From: Pseudomonas ovata
GTDB taxonomy: Bacteria > Pseudomonadota > Gammaproteobacteria > Pseudomonadales > Pseudomonadaceae
DNA: 64,000 nucleotides
NCBI RefSeq assembly: GCF_003131185.1
Contig: NZ_QFFU01000022.1
Location: forward strand, 46,024 to 110,023
Direction: 5' to 3'
Below, in pieces: positions 54,779 through 62,425 of the stretch. The notes below the pieces were generated by a model. That model did no database searches and was not told where the DNA came from. It worked only from the letters and a program-made list of their open reading frames with translations. Within the stretch, counting starts at the first letter, position 1; every line of letters starts with the position of its first letter. Position numbers and translations under genes: made by a program.

Positions 54779-54937
54779 ATGGGCATCAGTACAATTCTTA
54801 TCATCGTCTTGATCTTGCTGCTGGTTGGCGGTCTGCCTGTATTTCCCCACTCGCGCAGCTGGGGTTATGGTCCATCGGGTGTGGTCGGTACCATCCTGAT
54901 CATTCTGCTGGTCCTGGTACTGCTGGGCAGGATATGA
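54779..54937 (+). CDS. DUF3309 small membrane protein
   Basis: 52 residues, ATG 54779 with AAGGAA 8 nt upstream. The chain is MGISTILIIVLILLLVGGLP, then FPHSRSWGYGPSG, then a second hydrophobic helix VGTILIILLVLVLLGRI. Two membrane helices joined by an aromatic loop with the conserved HSRSWGYGPSG motif match DUF3309. Members are often stress- or osmo-induced by position; function unknown. A terminator follows. Confidence 0.85.
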   Translation: MGISTILIIVLILLLVGGLPVFPHSRSWGYGPSGVVGTILIILLVLVLLGRI

Positions 54938-54991
54938 ATCCAGGGAAGAAGTGAGGCCCATTCGCGCCTGACGCGAACGCCCACCCAAATG

Positions 54992-55019
54992 AAAAAAGCA
55001 GCCCTGAGGCTGCTTTTTT
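54992..55019. terminator. Bidirectional terminator, DUF3309 gene / actP
   Basis: AAAAAGCAGCC, the loop CTGA and GGCTGCTTTTTT form a perfect stem with A and T tracts on the two sides, serving both convergent genes. Confidence 0.88.
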
Positions 55020-55039
55020 CGTTCTGGCGGGCTTACCTT

Positions 55040-56698
55040 TTAGTGCGAAACCGCACCGCTGGCGCCCAGGCCGGTTTGTGAGCGGACAAATTGTGGAACG
55101 AACAGCGCACGCTCGTCAGCAGCAGCCTTGGACTTGTCGGTGATCGAGAAGAACCAGATACCGACAAAGGCAATGATGATCGAGAACAGCGCCGGGTATT
55201 CGTACGGGAAGATCGGTTTGGGGTTGTGCAGGATCTGCACCCAGATGGTCGGACCGAGCACCATCAACACCACCGCACTGATCAGGCCCATCCAGCCGCC
55301 GATCATGGCGCCACGGGTGGTCAGGTTTTTCCAGTACATCGAGAGCAACAGCACAGGGAAATTGCAACTGGCCGCGATCGAGAACGCCAGGCCGACCATG
55401 AACGCGATGTTCTGGCTCTCGAAGGCGATACCCAGAATGATCGCCACAACGGCCAGGGCCATGGTGGTCATCTTCGACACACGGATTTCGTCTTTCTCGT
55501 TGGCCTTGCCTTTCTTGATCACGCTGGCATACAGGTCATGCGACACCGCCGAAGCACCGGCCAGGGTCAGGCCCGCCACCACCGCCAGGATCGTGGCGAA
55601 TGCCACTGCCGAGATGAAGCCCAGGAACAGACTGCCGCCCACCGCATTCGCCAGGTGCACCGCCGCCATGTTGTTGCCACCGATCAGGGCACCGGCGGCA
55701 TCCTTGAACGCAGGGTTGGTGCTGACCAGCAGAATGGCGCCAAAGCCGATGATGAAGGTCAGGATGTAGAAGTAACCAATGAAACCGGTAGCGTAGAACA
55801 CCGACTTGCGGGCTTCCTTGGCATCGCTCACGGTGAAGAAGCGCATGAGGATGTGTGGCAGGCCGGCGGTACCGAACATCAGCGCCAGGCCCAGCGAGAA
55901 CGCCGAGATCGGATCTTTCACCAGGCCGCCCGGGCTCATGATCGCCTCACCCTTGGGGTGCACGGCAACGGCTTGGGCAAACAGCTGGTTGAAGTCGAAG
56001 TTGACGTGCTTCATGACCATCAGGGCCATGAACGAGGCACCGGACAGCAACATCACTGCCTTGATGATCTGTACCCAGGTGGTGGCCAGCATGCCGCCAA
56101 ACAGGACGTACAGGCACATCAGGATACCGACCAGGATCACCGCCACGGTGTAGTCCAGGCCGAACAGCAGCTGGATCAGCTTGCCGGCACCGACCATCTG
56201 CGCAATCAGGTAGAACGCCACCACCACCAGCGAACCGCAGGCGGACAGGGTACGGATTTCCATCTGCTTGAGACGGTAGGAGGCGACGTCGGCAAAGGTG
56301 TACTTGCCCAGGTTGCGCAGGCGCTCGGCGATCAGGAACAGAATGATCGGCCAGCCCACCAGGAAGCCGATCGAGTAGATCAGGCCATCGTAGCCAGAGG
56401 TGTACACCAGCGCGGAAATACCCAGGAAGGACGCCGCGGACATGTAGTCACCGGCGATGGCCAGACCATTCTGGAAACCGGTGATCTTGCCGCCTGCCGC
56501 ATAGTAGTCGGACGCCGATTTGTTTTTCTTCGACGCCCAATAGGTGATGTAGAGAGTGAACAGAACGAACGCCACGAACATGACGATCGCCGGAACGTTC
56601 AGCGGTTGCTTCTGCACGGCACCGGTGAGGGCATCGGCCGCCAGCAAGGCGGGCGCAAACGCTGCAAGACCAAGACCTGCCAGGAGACGACGGATCAT
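55040..56698 (-). CDS. actP: Cation/acetate symporter ActP
   Basis: 552 residues from ATG 56698. An N-terminal signal-like segment (LAGLGLAAFAPALLAADA) precedes a sodium:solute symporter with about 13 membrane helices: GLAIAGDYMSAASFLGISALVYTSGYDG, SACGSLVVVAFYLIAQMVGAG, GTAGLPHILMRFFTVSDAKEARKS. It imports acetate and similar short monocarboxylates across the inner membrane with Na+. Its start overlaps the DUF485 gene by 4 nt. In pseudomonads acetate uptake genes are under carbon catabolite control, interesting here because a CrcZ-type sRNA is encoded 2 kb away; that link is speculative. Confidence 0.95.
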   Translation of the reverse strand: MIRRLLAGLGLAAFAPALLAADALTGAVQKQPLNVPAIVMFVAFVLFTLYITYWASKKNKSASDYYAAGGKITGFQNGLAIAGDYMSAASFLGISALVYTSGYDGLIYSIGFLVGWPIILFLIAERLRNLGKYTFADVASYRLKQMEIRTLSACGSLVVVAFYLIAQMVGAGKLIQLLFGLDYTVAVILVGILMCLYVLFGGMLATTWVQIIKAVMLLSGASFMALMVMKHVNFDFNQLFAQAVAVHPKGEAIMSPGGLVKDPISAFSLGLALMFGTAGLPHILMRFFTVSDAKEARKSVFYATGFIGYFYILTFIIGFGAILLVSTNPAFKDAAGALIGGNNMAAVHLANAVGGSLFLGFISAVAFATILAVVAGLTLAGASAVSHDLYASVIKKGKANEKDEIRVSKMTTMALAVVAIILGIAFESQNIAFMVGLAFSIAASCNFPVLLLSMYWKNLTTRGAMIGGWMGLISAVVLMVLGPTIWVQILHNPKPIFPYEYPALFSIIIAFVGIWFFSITDKSKAAADERALFVPQFVRSQTGLGASGAVSH

Positions 56699-57006
56699 TG
56701 CTGGATCTCCTTGAGCACGGCGTTGTTCAGGTCGTCGAACTCGCCATTGGCGCGGCGCACGTAGATACCGGTCAGGATAAAGGCGGTGATGATCAGGCCG
56801 ACCCCGATCGGCATGCCCCAGGTGATGGTCGATGCAGGACTGAGCTTGGCGCCCAGGATATGCGGTCCATAAGCAATCAGAAGAATGAAGCAGGCGTAGA
56901 TTCCGAGCATGATCGCCGAGAGAATCCAGGCGAAGCGTTCTCGCTTGGCAACCAGCTCCTTGAAGCGCGGGTTGTTCTGTATCGTTTGATAGATGCTGTC
57001 GTTCAT
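56695..57006 (-). CDS. DUF485 small membrane protein (YjcH-like)
   Basis: 103 residues from ATG 57006. A cytoplasmic N-terminus with NNPRFKELVAKRERFAW (the DUF485 signature) precedes two membrane helices (ILSAIMLGIYACFILLIAYG and WGMPIGVGLIITAFILTGIYV). It is the usual first gene before actP and is thought to assist the symporter. Overlaps actP by 4 nt. Confidence 0.93.
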   Translation of the reverse strand: MNDSIYQTIQNNPRFKELVAKRERFAWILSAIMLGIYACFILLIAYGPHILGAKLSPASTITWGMPIGVGLIITAFILTGIYVRRANGEFDDLNNAVLKEIQQ

Positions 57007-57141
57007 TGTTTTTGTCCTCGCAGCACGGAAGATATGACACAACTTTACTTTAGTCCGCTGCGGGCCCGACTCCAGACGACCTTAGTATTAGAACGACATT
57101 AATTACGCGAGCCTGGCCGAAATGGCCTGCCCCTGAAACGC

Positions 57142-57176
57142 AAAAAACCACCGGGCGCCAGCGCCAGATGGTTTTC
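57142..57176 (-). terminator. Intrinsic terminator of the betaine-binding protein gene
   Basis: On the minus strand AACCATCTGGCGC / GGCGCCCGGTGGTT forms an imperfect long stem followed by six T, 39 nt after the stop codon. Confidence 0.75.
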
Positions 57177-57214
57177 GCAGGGCGGCCCGCAGGCCGCTTG
57201 AAGAGGGGGAAGTC

Positions 57215-58069
57215 TTACTTGGCGGTCCAGGCGGCAACACGCTCAGGGTTCTTGGCGACCCAGTCCTTGGCTGCAGCCTCGGGCTTGGCGCCGTCCTGGA
57301 TGGCCAGCATCACGGCACCGATCTCGTCCTTGGATTGCCACTGGAATTTTTTCAGGAAGGCGACCACATCAGGCGCTTTCTTTTCCAGGCTCAGGCTGCC
57401 GACGCTGTTGACGGTTTCGGCGGCGCCATACACGCCTTTAGGGTCTTCCAGGAAACGCAGTTTCCATTTGGCGAACATCCAGTGCGGCACCCAGCCGGTC
57501 ACAGCAATGGATTCATTGCGTTTTTCGGCACGGGTCAGCTCGGCAATCATGCCGGCTCCGGAGCTGGCCTGCAGTTTGTAGCTGTCCAGGCCGTAGTCCT
57601 TGATCGCCTGGTCGGTCTTGAGCATTACGCCGGCACCGGCATCGATCCCTGTGATCTTGTTCTTGAAGGACTCATCGGTCTTGAGGTCGGCAATGCTGAT
57701 GGCCTTGACGTACTCGGGGACGATCAGACCGATCTTGGCATCCTTGAAGTTGGGACCGTAGTCGACCACCTGGTCCTTGTACTTGGTCATGTACTCGCCA
57801 TGAGTGCCCGGCAGCCAGGCCGACAGAATCATGTCCAGTTTATCGGTGGCCACCGCCTGCCACATGATCCCGGCGGCAACCGATTGCAGTTTGACGTCAT
57901 AGCCCATCTTCTGTTTGAGCACTTCGGCGGCGACAAAAGTCGTGGCGACGCTGTCGGACCAGCCTTCGACATAACCGATGCTCACGGTCTTGGTTTCGGC
58001 ACTGGCCAGCGTGGAGCCGGCAGCCAGCACCAGAGCGGCACCCGCCCCCAGGAGTTTGCGCATATTCAT
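57215..58069 (-). CDS. Glycine betaine/choline-type ABC substrate-binding protein
   Basis: 284 residues from ATG 58069; ATGs at 58072 and 58063 are alternatives, with GGGGAAG just upstream. Signal peptide MNMRKLLGAGAALVLAAGSTLASA ends near residue 25. The mature part is of the OpuAC/ProX type: VSIGYVEGWSDSVATTFVAAEVLKQ, LQSVAAGIMWQAVATDKLDMILSAWLPGTHGEY with the aromatic ligand-cage Trp residues, and VTGWVPHWMFAKWKLRFLEDP. Periplasmic quaternary-amine binder. No permease or ATPase gene is adjacent, so it is an orphan binding protein feeding a transporter elsewhere. Confidence 0.9.
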   Translation of the reverse strand: MNMRKLLGAGAALVLAAGSTLASAETKTVSIGYVEGWSDSVATTFVAAEVLKQKMGYDVKLQSVAAGIMWQAVATDKLDMILSAWLPGTHGEYMTKYKDQVVDYGPNFKDAKIGLIVPEYVKAISIADLKTDESFKNKITGIDAGAGVMLKTDQAIKDYGLDSYKLQASSGAGMIAELTRAEKRNESIAVTGWVPHWMFAKWKLRFLEDPKGVYGAAETVNSVGSLSLEKKAPDVVAFLKKFQWQSKDEIGAVMLAIQDGAKPEAAAKDWVAKNPERVAAWTAK

Positions 58070-58480
58070 CATTACTTCCCCGGTAGAGTCCTGCACCGAC
58101 AAAGGTCGGGCATCGTTGACGTTGTTCTCAAGGCCGCGCACCACGCCCGGAAACGGGGCCATGTGCGTCCTTCACGTTTCAAGCACTCTTGCGCGCAGTC
58201 AGAGGCACTGCATCGACCTGTTGATCATCTGCCCCATGGCTCAAGCGACATGCTCTGTCAGCGACTCCCAGGCAACGGTAAACGACATCACAGAGCCATC
58301 AGCGACAAAGCCGAAAGAATCAACGCCGTAACATGGTGTCAGGCCGTGAACAGCCTTGTATTTCGAGGCTTGCCTGAGGCGCCCTTTCCTGTAATCGCAT
58401 GCGGTCATGCCACAACGCGCGCACTTCAGAATGGATCATTATCGAACGTTGCGCGAACCGACCCGAGGAAGAAACACAAT

Positions 58481-58523
58481 GTGTTACCGGGCCTTGCGCT
58501 GACCACGGGCCAACGGGTAACAC
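58481..58523. promoter_or_regulatory. Inverted repeat upstream of the sigma-54 promoter (candidate activator site)
   Basis: GTGTTACC (58481-58488) and GGTAACAC (58516-58523) are exact inverted copies 27 nt apart, centred about 128 nt upstream of the predicted sRNA start. A third half-site GTAACA lies at 58328. TGTTAC/GTAACA half-sites are, as I recall, those bound by CbrB at crcZ promoters. Distance and symmetry suit an enhancer-binding activator. Confidence 0.5.
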
Positions 58524-58604
58524 GGAAACACACCAAGGGTAGAAACGACCTGCCTGCCGAGAACTATTTTCTTAAGCGATTGATTTAAAAGGATTTTAAA
58601 AAGT

Positions 58605-58620
58605 TGGCACAGCACCTGCT
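58605..58620 (+). promoter_or_regulatory. Sigma-54 (RpoN) promoter of the CrcZ-like sRNA
   Basis: TGGCACAGCACCTGCT has the -24 GG (58606-58607) and -12 GC (58618-58619) exactly 10 nt apart, matching TGGCAC-N5-TTGCW in all but one position. It is preceded by an AT-rich stretch (58565-58604) where IHF could bend DNA. Transcription would begin near 58630. Confidence 0.8.
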
Positions 58621-58629
58621 ATATCTCAG

Positions 58630-59015
58630 GCACAACAAGAACAAAAACAAGCAGCAACCCAATAAAAACAAGACGTAACGGCTCTGACATAACAAGAACA
58701 ACACGGACAGAGACGCAGCCAACTGATTTTTTTGGAGTCGATGGGCTTCACCGGGTCTTTTGCGGAAGACCACGCAACCTTGCACAGAACAATAAAACTA
58801 CCTTCAGGTAGCACCGCACGGGTTGGATCAGGCTGTTGTGCAGACAGTCGATTGAAGCTGGGTCAGCGCTCAAAAAAATACGTTTGCTCTTGATCCCGTA
58901 TGGGGACAAAAAGAATGCAGTGAAGGGTCAGCCGACAAAAACAACAACAGGCCGCCCTATAAAAATAAAAAGAGCACGTAAAACCACTGGAAAGGGAGCC
59001 TTAGGGCTCCCTTTG
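58630..59015 (+). ncRNA. CrcZ/CrcX/CrcY-family sRNA (Hfq/Crc decoy)
   Basis: No protein gene fits this segment. The predicted transcript of about 385 nt carries repeated A-rich CA motifs (AAnAAnAA type): CACAACAAGAACAAAAACAA at 58631-58650, AATAAAAACAAG at 58661-58672, AACAAGAACAAC at 58691-58702, AACAATAAAACT near 58789, GACAAAAAGAAT near 58905, ACAAAAACAACAACA at 58935-58949. It starts after a sigma-54 promoter and ends in a terminator. Such RNAs, of about 370-410 nt, sequester Hfq/Crc and relieve carbon catabolite repression; transcription is driven by CbrAB and RpoN. cbrB is not adjacent, so it is probably the second copy (CrcY or CrcX type) rather than CrcZ. Named by features, not by alignment. 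Confidence 0.82.
58991..59014 (+). terminator. Terminator of the CrcZ-like sRNA
   Basis: AAAGGGAGC and GCTCCCTTT are complementary around a six-nt loop, with a short T run ending the stem and then GTG. It is placed right where an RNA of CrcZ-family length would end. Confidence 0.75.
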
Positions 59016-59273
59016 TGCGTCTGGGCCCCGGATGATGCAGGCCCGACTTGAGCGGCTTTCTCGGCTGAAGCGGATCGCCACCCAGCCGCACCTGCGGTTG
59101 TGCGATTCAAGGCGTTTCTCAAAAAAAACGCACATCGCTACATTCCGCAAACGCGGGAGCGTGTATCGTTTCACCCATCTTACAAAGATCGCTTGCCGAT
59201 GCGGCACTTTGGCAGCATGCCGAAGGTCATAGGCTGCGAACCTAACCTGCTCTTCTTTCCATGGGATTCAGTC

Positions 59274-60572
59274 ATGCTCCGTCTCCTGCGTTTCGCTGCA
59301 GTCCTGGGTGGCCTCTGTATAAGTACGGCCGCCCTGGCGAAAACCGTCGATCCAGCCACTTATGGCTATCCGCTGACTAATCCGTTCGAAGCGACCATCG
59401 CCACAACGCCACCTGACCTGCGGCCCGACCTGCCGGCCGATGATGATATCGATCAGGACGATTACACCCTCAACCTGCACCCGGAACGCGAGTTCACGCT
59501 GCCCGACAACTTCTGGGCGGTCAAGAAACTGCGTTACCGCCTGGCGAAACAGGATCACGCCGCCCCGCTGATCTTCCTGATTGCCGGCACCGGGGCGCCC
59601 TACAACAGCACGCTCAACGAGTTTCTCAAGAAGCTGTACTACGGCGCCGGCTACCACGTGGTGCAACTGTCGTCGCCCACCAGCTATGACTTCATGAGTT
59701 CGGCCTCACGCTATGCCACCCCGGGCCTGTCCAAGGAAGATGCCGAAGACCTGTACCGGGTCATGCAGGCCATCCGCGCACAGAATGCCGAGCTGCCGAT
59801 TACCGACTTCTACCTGACCGGCTACAGCCTGGGCGCGTTGAATGCTGCGTTCGTCAGCAAGCTGGACGAAACCCGCCGCAGTTTCAACTTCAAGAAAGTG
59901 CTGCTGCTCAACCCGCCGGTCAACCTGTACACCTCGGTGTCCAACCTCGACAAGCTGGTGCAGACCCAGGTCAAGGGCGTCAACAACACCACCACCTTCT
60001 ATGAGCTGGTGCTGGCCAAGCTGACCCGTTACTTCCAGCAAAAAGGCTACATCGACCTCAACGATGCCCTGCTCTACGACTTTCAGTTGTCACGTGAGCA
60101 CCTGAGCAACGAGCAGATGGCCATGCTGATCGGCACCTCCTTCCGCTTCTCGTCGGCCGACATCGCCTTTACCTCGGACCTGATCAACCGTCGCGGCCTG
60201 ATCATTCCGCCGAAATTCCCGATCACCGAAGGCACCAGCCTGACCCCGTTCCTCAAGCGGGCCATGCAATGCGACTTCGACTGCTACATGACCGAGCAAC
60301 TGATTCCGATGTGGCGCGCACGCACCGACGGCGGCAGCATGCTGCAACTGGTCAACCAGGTCAGCCTGTATGCCCTCAAGGATTATCTGCAAGGCAGCAG
60401 CAAGATTGCGGTGATGCACAACGCCGATGACCTGATCCTGGGATCAGGTGACCTGGGCTTCCTGCGCCAGACTTTCGGTGATCGCCTGACCGTGTACCCG
60501 CATGGCGGGCATTGCGGCAACATCAACTACCGCGTCAACAGCGACGCCATGCTGGAGTTTTTCCGTGGCTAA
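59274..60572 (+). CDS. Exported alpha/beta-hydrolase-like protein upstream of mlaA
   Basis: 432 residues from ATG 59274. A signal peptide (MLRLLRFAAVLGGLCISTAALA, cleavage near 22) precedes a hydrolase fold: LIFLIAGTGAPYNS (oxyanion strand), FYLTGYSLGALNAAF with the GYSLG nucleophile elbow (about residue 186), a possible Asp in HNADDLI, and a His in PHGGHCG near the end. It is often annotated by error as a serine/threonine protein kinase in this genus; no kinase motif is present. Periplasmic location and overlap with mlaA suggest a job in outer-membrane lipid handling (inference). The 258 nt before it after the sRNA terminator hold no other gene. Confidence 0.82.
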   Translation: MLRLLRFAAVLGGLCISTAALAKTVDPATYGYPLTNPFEATIATTPPDLRPDLPADDDIDQDDYTLNLHPEREFTLPDNFWAVKKLRYRLAKQDHAAPLIFLIAGTGAPYNSTLNEFLKKLYYGAGYHVVQLSSPTSYDFMSSASRYATPGLSKEDAEDLYRVMQAIRAQNAELPITDFYLTGYSLGALNAAFVSKLDETRRSFNFKKVLLLNPPVNLYTSVSNLDKLVQTQVKGVNNTTTFYELVLAKLTRYFQQKGYIDLNDALLYDFQLSREHLSNEQMAMLIGTSFRFSSADIAFTSDLINRRGLIIPPKFPITEGTSLTPFLKRAMQCDFDCYMTEQLIPMWRARTDGGSMLQLVNQVSLYALKDYLQGSSKIAVMHNADDLILGSGDLGFLRQTFGDRLTVYPHGGHCGNINYRVNSDAMLEFFRG

Positions 60573-61377
60573 ACGTCTCTTGCTTCTGGCCGCCCTGCTG
60601 GCTGCCGGTACGGCGCATGCCGAAAAAACCGACATCTCCCATGCCACCAAGGATGAAGCCACGGTTGTGCCCCGGTACGATGCCGACGGGTTTACCCAGC
60701 CGCTCAAGGCGCTGAAGTTCAACCCGGGCCTGGACCAGCGTGAATTCGAACGTGCCTCGATCAATGCCCTGGAAGTCTTCGACCCGCTGGAGTCGTGGAA
60801 CCGCCGGGTCTACCACTTCAACTACCGTTTCGATGAATGGGTGTTCCTGCCGGTGGTCGATGGCTACCGCTACATCACCCCAGGCTTCGTACGCAGCGGC
60901 GTCAGCAACTTCTTCGGCAACCTGGGCGACGTCCCCAACCTGGTCAACAGCCTGTTGCAGTTCAAGGGCCAGCGCTCGTTGCAGACCACCGGCCGCCTGC
61001 TGCTGAACACCACGATCGGCGTGGCCGGCCTGTGGGACCCGGCCACCCTGATGGGCCTGCCACGCCAGAGCGAAGATTTCGGCCAGACCCTGGGCTTCTA
61101 TGGCGTACCGGCAGGCCCTTATATCGTGCTGCCATTGTTTGGTCCTTCCAACCTGCGCGACACAGGCGGGCTGATCTTCGACGTCGCCGCCGAAGCGCAG
61201 ATCAACTTCCTCAATGTGGCCCAGGTCAGCAGCGACCACCCGGAAATCCTGTTGTTGCGGGCGATCGACCGCCGCTACACGACCAGCTTCCGTTATGGCC
61301 AGATGAACTCGCCGTTCGAGTATGAAAAGGTCCGCTACGTGTACACCGAGTCACGCAAGTTGCAGATTGCCGAGTAG
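60565..61377 (+). CDS. mlaA: MlaA/VacJ-family phospholipid transport protein
   Basis: 270 residues from GTG 60565, overlapping the previous gene by 8 nt. Signal peptide MAKRLLLLAALLAAGTAHA has no lipobox, and the whole protein lacks cysteine, unlike the E. coli lipoprotein. The conserved core includes DPLESWNRRVYHFNYRFDEW, PGFVRSGVSNFFGNLGDVPNLVNSLLQ, GVAGLWDPATLMGLP, DFGQTLGFYGVPAGPYIVLPLFGPSNLRD. MlaA forms a ring in the outer membrane that removes mislocalised phospholipids with OmpC/OmpF-type porins and MlaC. A perfect terminator follows. Confidence 0.95.
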   Translation: MAKRLLLLAALLAAGTAHAEKTDISHATKDEATVVPRYDADGFTQPLKALKFNPGLDQREFERASINALEVFDPLESWNRRVYHFNYRFDEWVFLPVVDGYRYITPGFVRSGVSNFFGNLGDVPNLVNSLLQFKGQRSLQTTGRLLLNTTIGVAGLWDPATLMGLPRQSEDFGQTLGFYGVPAGPYIVLPLFGPSNLRDTGGLIFDVAAEAQINFLNVAQVSSDHPEILLLRAIDRRYTTSFRYGQMNSPFEYEKVRYVYTESRKLQIAE

Positions 61378-61387
61378 ATCGACCGGT

Positions 61388-61431
61388 CATGAAAAAGGCC
61401 AACCCGAGCGATCTGGTTGGCCTTTTTCATG
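61388..61431 (+). terminator. Intrinsic terminator of mlaA
   Basis: CATGAAAAAGGCCAACC and GGTTGGCCTTTTTCATG are exact complements around a 10-nt loop, 10 nt after the stop. Being symmetric in A/T tracts, it can act in both directions. Confidence 0.92.
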
Positions 61432-61457
61432 GTGTCCTGTAAGCGCTGCTCACTCAA

Positions 61458-61658
61458 GGGCACCTCTAAAAACTACCTGCGTTGTCATCGCTGCGTTAAA
61501 AACAGGCTCGTGCGCGAGTACGATCGTGCGCGATCCCGGTCAAAATGCTCATTTACAACGCGTAAAGTCGAACGCGACGCCGACTGTTCTGCGCCTGTTT
61601 TTGTTGGGCCGCCATCGGTATTGCGCTGACTGCCTCGCCCACGTTTTTAGAGGCACCC
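61458..61658. mobile_element. MITE-like element with terminal inverted repeats and TCAA target duplication
   Basis: Ends GGGCACCTCTAAAAAC (61458-61473) and GTTTTTAGAGGCACCC (61643-61658) are inverted copies with two mismatches in 16. TCAA flanks both sides (61454-61457 and 61659-61662). The 201-bp interior has no open gene and holds smaller palindromes (CGTGCGCGAGTACGATCGTGCGCG). The right-hand TCAA supplies the stop codon of the adjacent DUF805 gene. Non-autonomous element mobilised by a transposase elsewhere (inference). Confidence 0.72.
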
Positions 61659-62021
61659 TCAACGCTCAGGCATTGGTCCAAAACGGTTATCACCCTTCGT
61701 GCCGGGCATGAACACCAGCACAAGCAAAATGAACGGTCCTACAAAAGGAATGAAACCGATCAGGGAATACCAGCCACTGTAGTCGGCATCATGAAGACGA
61801 CGAATCTGCAACGACAGGCTGGTCAAGTAATTCACGACAATGAACACCAAGACCCAAGGCCCGATGTGCCACTCAGCGCCATACTCGACAGGGCGATAGT
61901 CGACGATGAAAAGTGCCGTTGATACGACAACAAAATAGATCAGAAAAAATCCGAACTCACGAATACTTGATCGTCCGCCAAAGTCGAACGTCCGCTTATA
62001 AACATCAATAACTGTTTTCAT
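61659..62021 (-). CDS. DUF805 membrane protein (first of pair)
   Basis: 120 residues. DUF805 layout: amphipathic start TFDFGGRSSIREFGFFLIYF, membrane helices VVVSTALFIV, WVLVFIVVNYLTSL, the signature RRLHDADYSGWYSLIGFIPFVGPFILLVLVFMPGTKGDNRFGP. Inner-membrane protein of unknown function. Its stop codon coincides with the target duplication of the neighbouring MITE-like element, so the last few residues (MPER) could reflect that insertion. Confidence 0.88.
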   Translation of the reverse strand: MKTVIDVYKRTFDFGGRSSIREFGFFLIYFVVVSTALFIVDYRPVEYGAEWHIGPWVLVFIVVNYLTSLSLQIRRLHDADYSGWYSLIGFIPFVGPFILLVLVFMPGTKGDNRFGPMPER

Positions 62022-62065
62022 TCAACCTGCTTTTATCGAGTGATGTGCGATTCATCTGAGCCCTT

Positions 62066-62425
62066 TCAATACCGAGGCGGCAGACCATAATAGTTTTCTT
62101 CGGGGTCACCTTTACTCATCAGCATCCAGACATGAATCACAACGCCACTGAAAGGGACGAGCCACGCCAGCACTACACAGGCGCTGCAGCCAATGTCGTG
62201 GACTCTGCGTACGATCAGCGCACTCAACGGCACTATGCACAACCAAAACCCTGCATTCATGGAGGCGCTGCTCTCGGCCCGCATAGACAGACCAGGGTAC
62301 TCGACACCCCCATTCAGAAAGTACACGCTGCAGACAAAAACAAGATAGAACAGCAGTTCCCTTCGACTTGCACGCCCCTTGAAATCAAAAGTCTTAAGCA
62401 CTGTTCTCACAAGCGTGATCATCAT
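62066..62425 (-). CDS. DUF805-like membrane protein (second of pair)
   Basis: 119 residues from ATG 62425 with CAGGA about 9 nt upstream; ATG 62434 would add three residues. Same layout as its neighbour: TFDFKGRASRRELLFYLVFV, hydrophobic segments and RRVHDIGCSACVVLAWLVPFSGVVIHVWMLMSKGDPEENYYG. The conserved GW of the signature is replaced by CSACV. Tandem with the other DUF805 gene (44 nt apart), low sequence identity, so an old duplication. Confidence 0.82.
   Translation of the reverse strand: MMITLVRTVLKTFDFKGRASRRELLFYLVFVCSVYFLNGGVEYPGLSMRAESSASMNAGFWLCIVPLSALIVRRVHDIGCSACVVLAWLVPFSGVVIHVWMLMSKGDPEENYYGLPPRY

Noticed and set aside
55091..56764. 557-codon plus-strand frame opposite actP
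   Set aside because: His/Gln/Arg/Asp-rich product typical of the antisense of a high-GC membrane-protein gene; actP is certain.
58245..58300. Possible CRISPR-like or tandem repeat in the protein-free region
   Set aside because: No regularly spaced repeats; only the sigma-54 and half-site structure stands out. No CRISPR array is seen anywhere in the window.
57335..58588. 417-codon plus-strand frame opposite the betaine-binding protein and running toward the sRNA promoter
   Set aside because: Mostly antisense to a clear gene with signal peptide; the rest crosses the sigma-54 region and shows no domain.
58585..58814. Leu/Cys/Phe-rich minus-strand frames across the sRNA
   Set aside because: Reverse complement of A-rich motifs gives apparent hydrophobic peptides; no start context.
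58836..59051. 71-codon frame inside the sRNA region
   Set aside because: Lys/Thr-rich product results from the A-rich CA motifs, and the frame runs through the sRNA terminator; no ribosome site.
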